Shown: positions 8,999 through 19,450, counted from the stretch's first letter. The stretch is DNA of 64,000 nucleotides from Thermotoga petrophila RKU-1 (GCF_000016785.1 NC_009486.1:496001-560000), one strand, 5' to 3'. A program made the numbers and translations. Notes: generated from the sequence alone by a model not told the origin.

Positions 8999-10090
8999 TC
9001 ATTTCAATCCCAGAACATTTTCGATCACATACAGGGCTCCACCGATTGCAACTCCATACTCTTCTATTTCTCCTCTTTTAATGACGATATCTTCCAGGAT
9101 ATCTTTTGGAACTGTTCGCTCTACGATTGATTTCACAATGGGTGCTATCCTGTCGAACTGGTGAAACCCTATTCCTCCCTTTATGATCACCACGTCCGGA
9201 TCGAGTATCACAGTGGTATTTGCTATCGCAACTCCAAGGTGTTCCAGACTTTCTCTCAATTCCTCTGGATTCTGCTCAAACACCGTCTCAATGGGTTTTC
9301 TAAATTTCTTCTTCAGAGAGTAACCGGAGAACCACTCTTCGAGATGACCAAAACCTTTCTCTGGCACTACGGTTTTGTCCACCGTCCAGTCTGTTATCAT
9401 GTGGCCGAACTCACCTGCTTTTCCCCGCGCTCCCCTGAAGATCCTTCCCTCGTAAACGATCCCAGAGCCGATACCCCAGCCTATGGATATGAGAAACACA
9501 CATCTGTAACCCTTCCCTGCACCCACTCTGGTCTCTGCGAAGGCATCGAGATTTGCGTTGTTTTCGATGAAGACAGGATATCCAGCAAAACTTTCCAGTT
9601 CCTTTTTCAGATTCCAGTTTGTGATGTTGAATGCTGGTATGCGCTTTATCAGTTGATTCTCATCAACCGTTCCCGGGATTCCTATTCCGATTCCCAAAAT
9701 TTTGTCGTATTTGAGAAGTGGTTTCATAACCCTTTTTATCTCCTCAAAAAGCTTTTCCTTGTCTAGGTCAGAAGGAAGAACGACGTGTTCTTTCTTCAGG
9801 ATGCTACCATTCAGATCGGTGAGAACGGCATCGATCTTCGTGCCTCCAACGTCCACTCCTACAACGTATCTGCTTTCAGGAACAAAAGAAAGCAAAACTG
9901 GTCTTCTACCACCTCTTGAAGAGCTTTCCTTTTTACCCGTTTCTTTCACAAATCCCAGTTCGATCAACCTGCTCACAGCTTGAGATACCACGGGTTTGCT
10001 GATGTTCAGAATCTTGCTTATCTCCACCCTCGATATTTGTCCTTTGTCTTTGATCGTCTGAAGAATCCTTCTTTCGACCTCGCCCAGCAT
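8999..10090 (-). CDS. iolR: ROK-family transcriptional regulator of the inositol operon (IolR)
   Basis: A 363-residue ROK repressor with an N-terminal winged-helix MarR-like domain (KGQISRVEISKILNISKPVV, about 15-34) and a C-terminal sugar-kinase-like fold (VVGVDVGGTKIDAV). The usual ROK zinc motif CxCGxxGCxE is absent: the corresponding stretch after GEFGHMITDW has no cysteines, unlike the second ROK protein in this window. As first gene of the iol operon it likely represses its own promoter. A TATAAT (10139-10134) lies in the 142-bp upstream gap without a well-spaced -35, and no clear operator was found there. Confidence 0.86.
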   Translation of the reverse strand: MLGEVERRILQTIKDKGQISRVEISKILNISKPVVSQAVSRLIELGFVKETGKKESSSRGGRRPVLLSFVPESRYVVGVDVGGTKIDAVLTDLNGSILKKEHVVLPSDLDKEKLFEEIKRVMKPLLKYDKILGIGIGIPGTVDENQLIKRIPAFNITNWNLKKELESFAGYPVFIENNANLDAFAETRVGAGKGYRCVFLISIGWGIGSGIVYEGRIFRGARGKAGEFGHMITDWTVDKTVVPEKGFGHLEEWFSGYSLKKKFRKPIETVFEQNPEELRESLEHLGVAIANTTVILDPDVVIIKGGIGFHQFDRIAPIVKSIVERTVPKDILEDIVIKRGEIEEYGVAIGGALYVIENVLGLK

Positions 10091-10232
10091 TGGAATCCCC
10101 CAGTAGGTTTGTTTTCATTTACTAACCAACCATATTATAATCAATTTGTCAATACAAAGAAAAATAAGAAAAGAGTAAGAAACAAACGTTTCCTTTCATC
10201 AAAAGAAAACAATCGCCTGAAAGGGACTATTT

Positions 10233-10694
10233 TCAAAGAAGATCATTGTTATTCACGAATACTTCGTTTTCCTCGAAGACTTTCAACCCGTTTTTTTCCA
10301 GCAGAAAGGCTGTGACACCTTTTCCTGGAACAAGCCTTCCAGAAAAAGATCCATCGTAGACAAAGTTTTTCCCGCAGGAGGGACTTTTAGATTTCAGAAT
10401 GGCGAGGTCTACTTTCAGAAGGCGAGCAACCTTGAGGGTGGTTTCCGCGCCTTTCAAAAAATTCTCAGTTCTGTCGCTTCCAAACTCATCGAGAACTCTT
10501 TCCTTCCCGGTCCATCCGCAGCCTCCATAAATCTCACACCGGGGCCTTGGAGTTGGAAGACCACCAAGTTGCTCGGGACAGACAGGTATCAGATCGTGCC
10601 TTTCCAGCAGCGAAAGAACTCTTTCATCTGCTGCTGAACGTCCGTCGTATCTTGTGGGAAGTCCCAGAAGGCACGCGCTTACCAGGATCTTCAT
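10233..10694 (-). CDS. DUF523 family protein
   Basis: A 153-residue protein of the DUF523 family, with the conserved cysteine-containing motifs SACLLGLPTRYDG, PVCPEQLGGLPTPR and KSKSPSCG. The clustered invariant cysteines suggest metal or cofactor binding, but I know no established reaction. It overlaps the LysM-M23 gene start-to-stop and ends a seven-gene minus-strand operon. Confidence 0.8.
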   Translation of the reverse strand: MKILVSACLLGLPTRYDGRSAADERVLSLLERHDLIPVCPEQLGGLPTPRPRCEIYGGCGWTGKERVLDEFGSDRTENFLKGAETTLKVARLLKVDLAILKSKSPSCGKNFVYDGSFSGRLVPGKGVTAFLLEKNGLKVFEENEVFVNNNDLL

Positions 10695-11515
10695 TCTCCA
10701 CCGGTTCCTATGAGTTCTTTTTTCAACACCCAGATCTGGTTTGGCAGGTAATTGATCGGATTCACGGCTTTCTCATTCACTCTAACCTCGAAATGAAGGT
10801 GAGGCCCTGTACTCAAACCGGTGTTTCCAACCCTTCCTATTATCTGACCTTTCTTTACGTACTGACCCTCGTATACATCTATTTGGGAAAGATGCCCGTA
10901 TATGTGTTCGTAAGAAGCAGATTTTATTTTTATCATGAGACCGTACCCGCCGTTTTCCCCGGCGAACTCCACCACTCCGCTTTCAGCAGCGAATATGGGT
11001 GTACCCTCAGGTGCCGATATATCAATTCCTGAGTGAAAGGAATATTTCCCGGTTATGGGGTGAATCCTCCAGCCAAAACCGGAGGAAATGACACCATAAA
11101 CAGGCCAGATGAAGAATTTCTCATCGTTGAACGCCTTTCCAATGATACTTTCAGGTATGAACAGCTTCTGTCCCGCATATATGGTGTAAGACTTGAGCTG
11201 ATTCGCTTCCTTTATGAAAGTAGCGGTTGTGAAGAACCTTTTTGCAATAGTATCGAGGGTGTCTCCTTTTTTTACTGTGTAGAGGTAGCCAGGCGGCTGA
11301 GGAATCACGATCTCCTGCCCCACTCTGAGATTGTGAGGGTCGAGTCCGGGATTCCAGTCAAGAAGAAGAGAGGGGGAAATCCCAAAGTTGAGGGATATAC
11401 TGTAAAGGGTGTCGTTCTTCTGGACCTTGTAATGAATCAGGAAGTAGGATGAGAATCCGTGTACGAAAAAGACAACAAGAAAAAGCAAAAAGAAGCCTCT
11501 CTTCATCCTCCCCAT
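10691..11515 (-). CDS. Secreted LysM-LysM-M23 peptidoglycan endopeptidase
   Basis: A 274-residue exported cell-wall protein. After an N-terminal signal/anchor (FFLLFLVVFFVHGFSSYFLI) come two LysM domains, roughly residues 28-72 and 76-120 (YKVQKNDTLYSISLNFG and YTVKKGDTLDTIAKRFF), then an M23/LytM domain. The zinc-site motifs are intact: HSGIDISAP (HxxxD) and HLHFEVR (HxH), so an active endopeptidase is expected. The start may be ATG 11515 or ATG 11506; the latter has the better spacing to GGGGAGG. It lies 4 bp after cheB. Confidence 0.88.
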   Translation of the reverse strand: MGRMKRGFFLLFLVVFFVHGFSSYFLIHYKVQKNDTLYSISLNFGISPSLLLDWNPGLDPHNLRVGQEIVIPQPPGYLYTVKKGDTLDTIAKRFFTTATFIKEANQLKSYTIYAGQKLFIPESIIGKAFNDEKFFIWPVYGVISSGFGWRIHPITGKYSFHSGIDISAPEGTPIFAAESGVVEFAGENGGYGLMIKIKSASYEHIYGHLSQIDVYEGQYVKKGQIIGRVGNTGLSTGPHLHFEVRVNEKAVNPINYLPNQIWVLKKELIGTGGE

Positions 11516-11519
11516 CCTT

Positions 11520-12554
11520 TCATACGAGTTCTATCAGCTTCTCAGGTATTTTATAGGCCGGAAGAACGTAATCAGAGTAACCTTCTTCGATCACCGACTT
11601 GGGCATTCCAAAGACGACACATGTTTCTTTATCTTCGGCTATTACCGTTCCACCGTAAAACTTGACCTTGAATGCTCCCTTGGTGCCATCTTTGCCCATA
11701 CCCGTGAGAATCACAGCTATCGTTTTGGATTTGTATATCTCCGCTGCTTTGTCCAGGGTGAAATCCACCGATGGCCTCACGTTGTTTATTTTATCAGACT
11801 TGTCCAGGAAGAAAAAAACCTTGCCGTTCTGGGCTTTCAAACCAAGATGGAAGTCCCCGGGAGCGATATAAACAAAACCGGGCTTGACCTCTTCTCCGTC
11901 TTCGGCCTCCTTCACTGTGAGTTCAGAGGTGCTGTCTAGCCTCATTGCGAGCGATTTTGTGAAACCAGGAGGCATGTGCTGGACCACCACTATTGGAGCT
12001 GGGAAGTTTTTCGGAAGGTTTGGGATGATCATGTCGAGCGATCTGGGCCCTCCGGTTGAGGAACCTATAACCACGATTTTCCCACTTACAGCTGGTTTGG
12101 TTATGGTGAGCCGTGAAACCTTCGGCTTAAAGAGGAGAGTGCGTGGATCCACGTTCATCGCCTGTCTGATCTTTTCCAGAAGTTCCGGGGCAACTTGTCT
12201 GAAAGTGAGAGAAACCGAACCGTGCGGCTTGGTGATGAAATCCACCGCACCGTTTCTGAGAGCTTCTATTGTGATCGCCGCGCCTTCTTCCGTCAAACTG
12301 CTCACCATGATGACTCGTGTGGGGACTTTTTTCATGATGAGTTTCAGCGCTTCAATTCCGTTCAGATTCGGCATTTCGATGTCCATGGTTATGACGTCTG
12401 GTTTGAGTTCTACAGCCTTTTCAACGGCTTCCAAACCGTCTTTAGCGAATCCCACTACCTTCATGTCTGGCTGAGAATCTATGATATCTTTGAGTACCAT
12501 CCTCATGAACGCCGAGTCATCTACCACCAGTACTCTTATCACCCTGTCTGTCAT
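11520..12554 (-). CDS. cheB: CheB, chemotaxis receptor methylesterase/deamidase with receiver domain
   Basis: A 344-residue two-domain CheB. The receiver domain shows the Asp12-Asp13 acidic pair and phospho-acceptor Asp58 (TMDIEMP). The C-terminal esterase domain has the catalytic motifs IGSSTGGP (Ser), VVQHMP (His) and LTGMGKDG (Asp). It demethylates and deamidates chemoreceptors such as the one at 51798-53780. ATG 12554 follows AGGAGGT, which lies inside the 3' end of dgkA, so the two genes overlap by 38 bp and are translationally coupled. It is separate from the other che genes. Confidence 0.95.
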   Translation of the reverse strand: MTDRVIRVLVVDDSAFMRMVLKDIIDSQPDMKVVGFAKDGLEAVEKAVELKPDVITMDIEMPNLNGIEALKLIMKKVPTRVIMVSSLTEEGAAITIEALRNGAVDFITKPHGSVSLTFRQVAPELLEKIRQAMNVDPRTLLFKPKVSRLTITKPAVSGKIVVIGSSTGGPRSLDMIIPNLPKNFPAPIVVVQHMPPGFTKSLAMRLDSTSELTVKEAEDGEEVKPGFVYIAPGDFHLGLKAQNGKVFFFLDKSDKINNVRPSVDFTLDKAAEIYKSKTIAVILTGMGKDGTKGAFKVKFYGGTVIAEDKETCVVFGMPKSVIEEGYSDYVLPAYKIPEKLIELV

Positions 12555-12999
12555 TTCTGTACCTCCTCATGGAAAAAGAGATTACAGGAAAGAATATCAA
12601 AACACCAGAAACGAAGAACTTGGCAAACGAAGGTTCCCAGGAGAAAAGAGCTTTTCCCAGTATCAAAATACCCACAACCACTGAAAAAAGTGAATACCAG
12701 AGAACCACACCGGCCGCTATATCTTTCACGAGCTTTACCGATTCACTGTACTCCTTGAAGAAAAGATCGAGAAATTTTTCCACCACCGTGTTGAGAAGCT
12801 CCGCTCCAATGACAGAGAATATGGCAAAGTATATCCACAAAAGATCATTCGCACTCAACGGCAAAAAGAGAGAAAAAATAGCCACAACGATCCCTATGAA
12901 GAAATGTATTTTGAGATTTCTTTCCAGTTTTAAGGCATTTTCTATTCCTTCAAAGGCGTTTTTGAAGGATTTCAAAATATTATTCGAATCCCGCTGCAA
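12517..12999 (-). CDS. dgkA: Diacylglycerol/undecaprenol kinase, DgkA-type membrane protein
   Basis: A protein of about 160 residues of the prokaryotic diacylglycerol kinase family, with hydrophobic segments near residues 32-48, 54-74, 96-118 and 126-142. The family core GAELLNTVVEKFLDLF provides the conserved Glu and Asn. In Gram-positive relatives this family phosphorylates undecaprenol and recycles the wall-lipid carrier; which lipid is used here is not visible. The start is unclear: TTG 12999 overlaps the upstream gene and an in-frame TTG lies eight codons later. The charged C-terminal tail after about residue 143 is unusual and carries the cheB ribosome site. Confidence 0.78.
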   Translation of the reverse strand: MQRDSNNILKSFKNAFEGIENALKLERNLKIHFFIGIVVAIFSLFLPLSANDLLWIYFAIFSVIGAELLNTVVEKFLDLFFKEYSESVKLVKDIAAGVVLWYSLFSVVVGILILGKALFSWEPSFAKFFVSGVLIFFPVISFSMRRYRNDRQGDKSTGGR

Positions 13000-13582
13000 G
13001 CCTCTTCCACACCCTCTCTGTTTTTATCTTGAACTGTTTTTCGAACATGTTGTAGCCGAACTCCAAAGCCTTCAGGTTTATGTCCCACAGAGGCCTCCTC
13101 ACGTGATCTTTCAGTGCTCTTTTCAAAGAATCGAGCTTCACTATGTTACAAACTTTGGCAAGTACCCCCACCATTATGACGTTAGAAACCATAGCCGTCT
13201 TGAATTCTGAAATGGCCCTTTCTGTAGCGGGTACAAACAGAATCTTTCGGGTTATTCTCTTTACGAAGTCAGGAACGTTCTTCACAAAAGTTTGATCGAG
13301 AATGACCACACCGTTTACTTTCACCGACTTGTAAAGCTCGTCCATCGCTTTCTGATGAAGAATACACACAATGTCGAAATATTCACTCTCTGGATAGTCT
13401 ATCGGTGAGTCGTCGTAAAGCACGTCGCAGTAACTGACATCTCCTCTCACCTGAGCGCTGTAAGACTGCGTTTGGACAACCCATTTACCTTCATAAACGA
13501 GAGCCTTCGCGAGTATCAAACCCGCCAGTATGTTTCCCTGTCCGCTGATACCCGCTATTCGTATGGAAACAGGCTCTGTCAT
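12980..13582 (-). CDS. 2-oxoacid:ferredoxin oxidoreductase, gamma subunit
   Basis: A 200-residue gamma (KorC/PorG-type) subunit. Its N-terminus has the typical IRIAGISGQGNILAGLILAKAL glycine-rich segment, followed by VVQTQSYSAQVRGDVSYCDV, both diagnostic of the family. With the beta subunit next to it, it should take part in CoA-dependent oxidative decarboxylation of a 2-oxoacid with ferredoxin reduction. No alpha or delta subunit lies in this operon. It overlaps its neighbours on both sides. Confidence 0.87.
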   Translation of the reverse strand: MTEPVSIRIAGISGQGNILAGLILAKALVYEGKWVVQTQSYSAQVRGDVSYCDVLYDDSPIDYPESEYFDIVCILHQKAMDELYKSVKVNGVVILDQTFVKNVPDFVKRITRKILFVPATERAISEFKTAMVSNVIMVGVLAKVCNIVKLDSLKRALKDHVRRPLWDINLKALEFGYNMFEKQFKIKTERVWKRLAAGFE

Positions 13583-14379
13583 TCCATCGCACCTTCTTTT
13601 CTGGTCAAACGCCTGTAAACAGTCAGAAAGTCTTCTTTTTCTTCCTCACGGAAGATTCCTATCTTTATTTTACCTTCTTCGGGTCGTTCCAGAAAACACG
13701 TGTTGTTCTTGAAGTATTCCATCATCTGATGAGGTTCGGGCATGCCGTTGTACCGTCCAAAGTAGGTGTGACAGTTCGTTAGAACGTCAACAACAGAAAT
13801 TCCCCGGTGCTGAAGGGCCTTTTTTAGGACTCTCACCAGGTGATCGTAGTGATAAACGGTACTTCTCGCAACGAAAGTGGCTCCAGCGGAGAGAGCTATC
13901 TCCACCGCGTCGAACGGTTTTTCAAAGGCCCCAAGAGGAGTTGTCGAAGTCTGATAATACTGAGGAGTCGTTGAAGAAACCTGGCCACCTGTCATGCCGT
14001 ATATCATGTTGTTGAAAATGACAACGGTTATATCTATGTTCCTCCTACACGCGTGTATGAAATGGTTCCCACCTATCGAGAGAATGTCTCCGTCTCCTCC
14101 CATCACAACCACTTCGAAATCCGGCTTTGCCAGCTTCACTCCCGTTGCGAAGGCGATTGCCCTTCCATGAAGGGTGTGCAACGTGTTGAAATCGAGGTAC
14201 CCTGTAGCCCTCGAGGAACAACCGATTCCAGACACCACAGCCACTTTTTCTTTTGGAAGTGCGAGGTCATCCACGGCTTCCAGGAACGCTTTCAGGACTA
14301 TTCCGTTCCCACAACCCGGGCACCAGACGCTCGGCCACCTGCCCGGCCTGAGGTAAGAAATGAGTCTTTCCGTCTTCAC
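13579..14379 (-). CDS. 2-oxoacid:ferredoxin oxidoreductase, beta (TPP-binding) subunit
   Basis: A 266-residue KorB-type beta subunit. The thiamine diphosphate/magnesium motif begins GGDGD and ends FNNMIYGMTGGQ. Cysteines of the family iron-sulphur site are in WCPGCGNG (about 19-22), GIGCSSR and the later NCHTYFG. It overlaps the deaminase upstream and the gamma subunit downstream by four bases. The alpha subunit normally preceding beta is replaced here by a deaminase gene, so the functional partner must be encoded elsewhere or be absent. Substrate cannot be read from the sequence. Confidence 0.88.
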   Translation of the reverse strand: MKTERLISYLRPGRWPSVWCPGCGNGIVLKAFLEAVDDLALPKEKVAVVSGIGCSSRATGYLDFNTLHTLHGRAIAFATGVKLAKPDFEVVVMGGDGDILSIGGNHFIHACRRNIDITVVIFNNMIYGMTGGQVSSTTPQYYQTSTTPLGAFEKPFDAVEIALSAGATFVARSTVYHYDHLVRVLKKALQHRGISVVDVLTNCHTYFGRYNGMPEPHQMMEYFKNNTCFLERPEEGKIKIGIFREEEKEDFLTVYRRLTRKEGAME

Positions 14380-14885
14380 ATCTCATCACCTACAAAGCGA
14401 ACACTTTCCACTCCCGTGAACTTGAAGAAGAAATCTGTCAGAGGATCAGGATAATCCTTCTCGTAAACGACTCTCTTTATTCCAGCGTTAACTATGAGTC
14501 TTGCACAGATTGAACACGGTTTGTGCGTGACATATATGGTAGCACCGTTGACCGCTATACCGAACTTTGCCGCTTGCATCAATGCGTTCTGCTCCGCGTG
14601 TAGCGCGTAGCATATCTCCTGGTGTTCTCCAGAATTTATTTCAAGGTCATCGCGGATACATCCGATTTCGTTGCAGTGGGGAAATTTCGAGGGAGGCTGG
14701 TTGTATCCGGTGGCGAGGATTCTGTGATCTTTCACAATCACAGCTCCCACTTTTCTGTGAACACAGGTCGATCGCTCACTAACCATCCTGGCAATCCTCA
14801 TGAAGTAGGAGTCCCAGGATTCTCTACTATCCGGTTTCTTCTCTATTTTCAGATTGTTCAGGTATTCCTCCAGCCTGTCTTTCAC
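14376..14885 (-). CDS. Cytidine/deoxycytidylate deaminase (ComEB/dCMP deaminase-like)
   Basis: A zinc-dependent deaminase of about 169 residues. The motifs HAEQNALMQAA (His, catalytic Glu) and PCSICARLIVNAG (two Cys ligands) are intact; an extra Cys-rich insertion, CNEIGCIRDDLEINSG, is typical of dCMP deaminases. It likely makes dUMP for thymidylate synthesis. GTG 14885 is preferred because GGGTGAG precedes it and a TACAAT -10 (14908-14903) plus a terminator lie inside the longer open frame that reaches 14981. It heads the seven-gene operon ending with DUF523. Confidence 0.85.
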   Translation of the reverse strand: MKDRLEEYLNNLKIEKKPDSRESWDSYFMRIARMVSERSTCVHRKVGAVIVKDHRILATGYNQPPSKFPHCNEIGCIRDDLEINSGEHQEICYALHAEQNALMQAAKFGIAVNGATIYVTHKPCSICARLIVNAGIKRVVYEKDYPDPLTDFFFKFTGVESVRFVGDEM

Positions 14886-14910
14886 AAACTCACCCTTATG
14901 AGATTGTATC

Positions 14911-14943
14911 ACAAACAAAAGCGAGGGCTTTACGTGCCCTCGC
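14911..14943 (-). terminator. Second rho-independent terminator after amt-glnB
   Basis: An 8-bp perfect stem (14921-14928 with 14936-14943) is followed in the minus direction by TTTTGTTTGT. It lies downstream of the stronger glnB terminator and just before the -10 of the deaminase operon, insulating the two units. Confidence 0.75.
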
Positions 14944-14990
14944 CTTCTGTAGTATAATTTCAATCCCAGACGTCGTTTCAAGGGAGGCCG

Positions 14991-15017
14991 AAAAAAGGGG
15001 AGGAGGTTTCTCCTCCC
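14991..15017 (-). terminator. Rho-independent terminator of amt-glnB
   Basis: The minus strand forms GGGAGGAG-AAAC-CTCCTCCC (14998-15017) followed by CTTTTTTC, 12 bases after the glnB stop. It is a strong intrinsic terminator. Confidence 0.88.
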
Positions 15018-15028
15018 GAAAGGAAACC

Positions 15029-15370
15029 TTATCCTATGGCCTCCCGTCCTCTTTCTCCCGTTCTGATCCTAATGCAATCCAGCAGATCCAGCACAAAAAT
15101 TTTCCCATCTCCTATGTTTCCTGTCCTTGCTCCTTTTTGAATCGCCTCGATAGTTGGTTCAACGAATTCTTCATTGACCGCTATGAGAAGCATCACCTTT
15201 TTGAGAAGATTCACCTCTTCTACTTCACCTCGATACGTTTCTGTGTATCCCTTCTGTTGACCACATCCAAGAACGTTCATGACAGTCATCTTGTAAATCT
15301 GAGCATCGAAAAGTGCCTTTTTCACATCCGGTAACTTGTGGGGTTGTATAACAGCTATGATCAGTTTCAT
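15029..15370 (-). CDS. glnB: Nitrogen regulatory PII protein
   Basis: A 113-residue PII trimer subunit. The T-loop region [15 protein letters not shown] (36-49), B-loop [16 protein letters not shown] and C-terminal [13 protein letters not shown] are conserved, so ATP/ADP and 2-oxoglutarate binding should be kept. The tyrosine corresponding to E. coli GlnB Tyr51 is Glu here (GEVEEV), so uridylylation at that site is not possible. It starts at ATG 15370 behind a full AAGGAGGTGA site. The amt-glnB pairing is typical of GlnK-type PII, which plugs the ammonium channel when nitrogen is plentiful. Confidence 0.95.
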   Translation of the reverse strand: MKLIIAVIQPHKLPDVKKALFDAQIYKMTVMNVLGCGQQKGYTETYRGEVEEVNLLKKVMLLIAVNEEFVEPTIEAIQKGARTGNIGDGKIFVLDLLDCIRIRTGERGREAIG

Positions 15371-15383
15371 ACTGTCACCTCCT

Positions 15384-16691
15384 TCATCTTGTGGTGAAGA
15401 TTTCAAAATCAGCGTATCCTTCCATGCCGTGCTCCTCTATATCCAGCCCCTTCAACTCTATGTCTCTGTCCACCCTCAAACCAATTGTCTTTTTGATGAA
15501 CCAGAAAACAAGGAAACTGGTCACTACTGTCCAGGCAAACACACTGACCACCCCCAGAAACTGAACTCCAAGTTGATGCACTCCTCCTCCGAAGAAGAGT
15601 CCGTTCACATCCCCCATCCCGCTTGCAAGAGCGTACTTGCTCTCCGCAAAGAGCCCCACGGCGAGAGTCCCCCAAGCACCGTTGACACCGTGAACGGATA
15701 TGGCCCCAACGGGATCGTCGATTTTCAAAACTTTGTCGAAGAACTCAACCGCAAACACTACGAGCACCCCTCCGATCGCTCCTATGATCAAAGAACTCAC
15801 AGGAGACACCACAGCACACGGTGCGGTGATGGCAACAAGGCCAGCAAGAGCACCGTTCATCGTCATACTCGCATCCGGCTTTCCATATTTTGCCCATACG
15901 GTGAACATCGCGGCAAGTGCTCCAGTGGCGGCAGCGAGGTTGGTGTTCAATATGATCATCCCTATCGCACCGTTCGTTCCGGCAAGGGTACTCCCTCCAT
16001 TGAACCCGAACCATCCAAACCAGAGGATGAAGGTTCCAAGAGCAGCAAGAGGAATGTTATGCCCTGGAATAGGCCTGGGATTTCCCTGACTGTCGTACTT
16101 TCCAAACCTGGGCCCAAGAAGAGCCGCACCTATCATGGCAGCCCATCCACCAACAGAATGAACAACTGTGGAACCTGCAAAATCGATAAAACCTTTCTGT
16201 GCAAGCCATCCTCCTCCCCAGATCCACCTTCCAACAACCGAATAGATGATTCCTGTTATGAAACCTGTGTAAGCGAGGTACGCGGAAAACTTAGTGCGCT
16301 CTGCCATCGCTCCGGACACAATCGTCGCGGCCGTACCTGCGAAAGCCATCTGAAACATCCACATGGCAAAATCCCAGAGACCTTCTTTTGTGGAGGGATC
16401 AAAGGTGAGAGGATGTTTCCCGAACATAATCCAGTAACCGAAGATGAAGAAGACCACAGATCCGATCGCAAAATCCATGAGGTTTTTCATGAGCACATTC
16501 ACCGTGTTCTTTGCGCGGGTGAAACCAGACTCTACCATGGCAAAACCCGCCTGCATGAAGAAGACCAGCGCTGCGGAAATGAGGATCCAGACCATGTCGA
16601 GTGACCAGCCGACATCTGTGACACCGTTCTGGGCGAAACCCACAGAAAGAAAAGCAAGAACTAGCAACAAGGAAAAAACTCTCTTTCGCAT
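15384..16691 (-). CDS. amt: Ammonium transporter Amt
   Basis: A 435-residue Amt/Mep/Rh channel with an N-terminal signal peptide ([17 protein letters not shown]) and eleven membrane helices. Family motifs are present: the helix starting [20 protein letters not shown] (about 181-200) with the first pore His, and the second twin-His region [16 protein letters not shown]. It admits ammonia/ammonium for assimilation; the PII gene 13 bp downstream is its expected regulator. The start follows AAAGGAGGTG. Its promoter must lie in the 305-bp gap toward tdk. Confidence 0.95.
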   Translation of the reverse strand: MRKRVFSLLLVLAFLSVGFAQNGVTDVGWSLDMVWILISAALVFFMQAGFAMVESGFTRAKNTVNVLMKNLMDFAIGSVVFFIFGYWIMFGKHPLTFDPSTKEGLWDFAMWMFQMAFAGTAATIVSGAMAERTKFSAYLAYTGFITGIIYSVVGRWIWGGGWLAQKGFIDFAGSTVVHSVGGWAAMIGAALLGPRFGKYDSQGNPRPIPGHNIPLAALGTFILWFGWFGFNGGSTLAGTNGAIGMIILNTNLAAATGALAAMFTVWAKYGKPDASMTMNGALAGLVAITAPCAVVSPVSSLIIGAIGGVLVVFAVEFFDKVLKIDDPVGAISVHGVNGAWGTLAVGLFAESKYALASGMGDVNGLFFGGGVHQLGVQFLGVVSVFAWTVVTSFLVFWFIKKTIGLRVDRDIELKGLDIEEHGMEGYADFEIFTTR

Positions 16692-16796
16692 AAAAACACC
16701 TCCTTTTGGTAAATATGTTTGTTGACTCTTTTAAGATTAATTCTCTATCAATATGATACAAATAAACAATATTCTTGAAAAACAAAAAACAAACAC

Positions 16797-16832
16797 CATG
16801 GGGTTCGTTTTCTTGAGGGTACAAACCCCATG
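16797..16832. promoter_or_regulatory. 36-base hairpin between amt and tdk
   Basis: CATGGGGTT (16797-16805) pairs perfectly with AACCCCATG (16824-16832) around an 18-base loop. On the minus strand the stem is followed by GTGTTTGTTTTTTG, so it could terminate minus-strand transcripts entering from the sensor-kinase operon beyond tdk. It may instead be an operator or RNA structure near the amt promoter. The rest of 16692-16996 holds the likely amt promoter region, a small ORF and the tdk promoter. Confidence 0.5.
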
Positions 16833-16886
16833 TTGGATTGGATATTTATTACTAATTTCCGGGAATAAATTTCTGGAGGATTTTAT

Positions 16887-16961
16887 ATGTCTCAATACTA
16901 TCAATTCAAAAAACCGCTGTCAATTATGAGAATGTTTCAGTTTGACTGGGAAGATTGTTAA
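16887..16961 (+). CDS. Possible 24-residue small protein or leader peptide upstream of tdk
   Basis: A complete short frame (ATG to TAA) begins 8 bases after GGAGG, good spacing for Thermotoga. The product starts MSQYYQFKKPLS and ends FQFDWEDC. It lies 36 bp before the tdk start and upstream of the tdk -10 element. No family is recognised. It could be a translated leader or chance; only the ribosome site and position support it. Confidence 0.3.
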   Translation: MSQYYQFKKPLSIMRMFQFDWEDC

Positions 16962-18733
<1,772 letters not shown>

Positions 18734-18753
<20 letters not shown>

Positions 18754-19414
18754 AACCGATACCTCTCACCGTGTGAATTATTTTCCTTTTAAACCCTTTG
18801 TCCACTTTCTTCCTCAAATTCTTTATATGACTTCTCAAAACATCGGAGAAAACTTCATCATCGAAGCTCCACAGGTGTTCCTGGAGCTCCTCCTTTGTGA
18901 CAACTCTGTTTTTGTTCATCACAAGGTATTCCAAAATTTGGTACTCCTTCTTTGTCAAATCTATTTCTTTACCGCCCCTGTATGCCTTTTTAGTGGCTGT
19001 ATCCAAAATCAAGTCACCGCACACGAGTTTTGTGCTTTTGCTTTCGCTTTTTCTTCTGATGAGAGCTCTCACCCTGGCTATGAGCTCTCTGAGATCGAAA
19101 GGTTTGGGAAGGTAATCGTCCGCCCCCATGTTGAGACCCTTCACACGGTACTCTACATCTGAAAGAGCTGTGAGCATCAAAACGGGGGTGTTCACTCCGT
19201 TTTCCCTCATAGACTTCAGGATCTCCCACCCATCGTGGACGGGAAGCATTATATCAAGAATCACAACATCGAAAGGTTCGTTCAGAGCCATGTACATACC
19301 CTCTTCTCCATCGTAACAAACATCGACGGTGAACATTTCTTTCTTTAAAGCCTCGGCTATCAGATCGGCGAGATCTCTTTCGTCTTCTACCACAAGAACT
19401 CTCACGTTCATCAC
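18734..19414 (-). CDS. OmpR/PhoB-family response regulator
   Basis: A two-domain regulator of about 225 residues. The receiver has the VLVVEDERDL acidic pair, phospho-acceptor Asp in VVILDIMLP, and conserved PKPFDL. The C-terminal winged helix has LTKKEYQILEYLVMNKNRVV and VDVHIKNLRKK-type recognition elements (here LRSHIKNLRKK). Possible starts are GTG 19414, ATG 19411 and GTG 19405; GGGGTGA is best spaced to the last. A tandem repeat 37 bp upstream is a plausible self-binding site. Confidence 0.92.
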
Positions 19415-19450
19415 CCCGATTTTTGACCTTGATCAAATTCTATCAGTTTG

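Noticed and set aside
10134-10152. TTGACA near TATAAT upstream of iolR as a strong promoter
   Set aside because: The two hexamers are only 7 bp apart, far below the 16-18 bp needed.
15336-16604. 422-codon open frame opposite amt
   Set aside because: Antisense to an unambiguous ammonium transporter; composition rich in His, Arg, Ser and Pro is typical of a shadow frame.
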